Both the position numbers and the translations under genes were made by a program. The notes under the pieces were generated by a model that saw only the letters and a list, made by a program, of their open reading frames with translations, was not told the origin of the DNA and did not search any database. A stretch of 64,000 nucleotides of DNA from Lycocorax pyrrhopterus obiensis (lineage: Eukaryota; Chordata; Aves; Passeriformes; Paradisaeidae), in the NCBI GenBank assembly GCA_014706295.1, contig JACSVZ010000007.1, positions 3,853,699 to 3,917,698 of the forward strand, in the 5' to 3' direction. Of the stretch, positions 63,663 through 64,000 are shown piece after piece (the stretch's first letter is position 1; every line of letters begins with the position of its first letter).

Positions 63663-64000
63663 TAGAATTAGCCTCCATTAAGCAGTTTCTTACTGCAAAC
63701 AGTGAAAATAATCTTAGAGAATCCTAAGTACGGCAAACAAGCAGAAGAGATATTCCAGTGACAACAAGGCAGGTGGGTAACCTATTTCCCTACAGGCTAG
63801 TACATTTTGTCAGCTTCTCCTCTCAAAATCTCACCCCAGGTGTCATCTGCTACTCACTAATTTATCTTGCTTAGTCCCATGTGTTCCCCTTCTTAAAGTC
63901 TGAGTTTACTGCTTCACTTTTTTGCTATTTTAGAATAGTCTGTTCTCTGTGTTCTGAGTGAGCAGGATTCTTTTGTGCACTGCAAGATGGCAAGATTCAG

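Larger units (their letters stand above)
57781..63999. other. AT-rich non-coding stretch to the window end
   Basis: No recognised gene or mobile element. Simple sequence includes three 15-bp units at 62924-62968 and a C12 run at 63651-63662. Short open frames are frequent and without domains. Confidence 0.55.

Noticed and set aside
1..64000. CRISPR arrays, bacterial operons, tRNA or rRNA genes
   Set aside because: No direct-repeat/spacer pattern, ribosome-binding context or conserved RNA core was seen; the DNA is vertebrate.

Overview
The window is vertebrate, almost certainly avian, nuclear DNA. The identifying signals are CR1 LINE fragments with the typical ATTCTATGA-type 3' tail (10712-11330, 16205-16273, 50105-50298) and several retroviral LTRs, one of which (43910-44515) I recognise as a common bird LTR type. 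The rest is AT-rich, CpG-poor single-copy sequence. I find no complete host protein-coding gene, tRNA, rRNA, CRISPR array or bacterial-style operon. The region reads as a gene desert or the inside of a very long intron. No viral open reading frames are intact; only LTRs remain, consistent with solo LTRs left by recombination.

Layout, left to right. 1-2396 is unremarkable. 2397-3500 holds degenerate telomere-like (CCCTAA)n sequence followed directly by about five diverged 190-bp tandem monomers. 5651-7047 is a retroviral cluster: an old LTR carrying an SRP (7SL) RNA-like segment, split by a younger 365-bp solo LTR with a perfect 6-bp target duplication, then an antisense LTR of a third family. 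10250-16750 is bounded by an inverted duplication of about 0.5 kb whose arms share a 171-bp identical core; a minus-strand CR1 lies at the inner edge of the left arm. 30630-31008 and 39282-39627 are two more solo LTRs of the 365-bp family, both antisense. 43905-44520 is a nearly full-length antisense LTR of the same broad type as the old LTR at 5651. 50105-50298 is a CR1 tail with an expanded 8-bp repeat. 55587-55910 is the only clear CpG-rich segment and lies just downstream of an exon-like stretch. 57720-57780 looks like the 3' end of a poly(A)-tailed retrocopy on the minus strand.

The most interesting items are the 7SL-like segment inside an LTR, the telomere-like/190-bp repeat junction, the inverted duplication with a conversion-like identical core, the CpG cluster with its neighbouring exon-like stretch, and the poly(A) retrocopy candidate. 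All homology calls were made by eye and from memory of families; no database search was possible.
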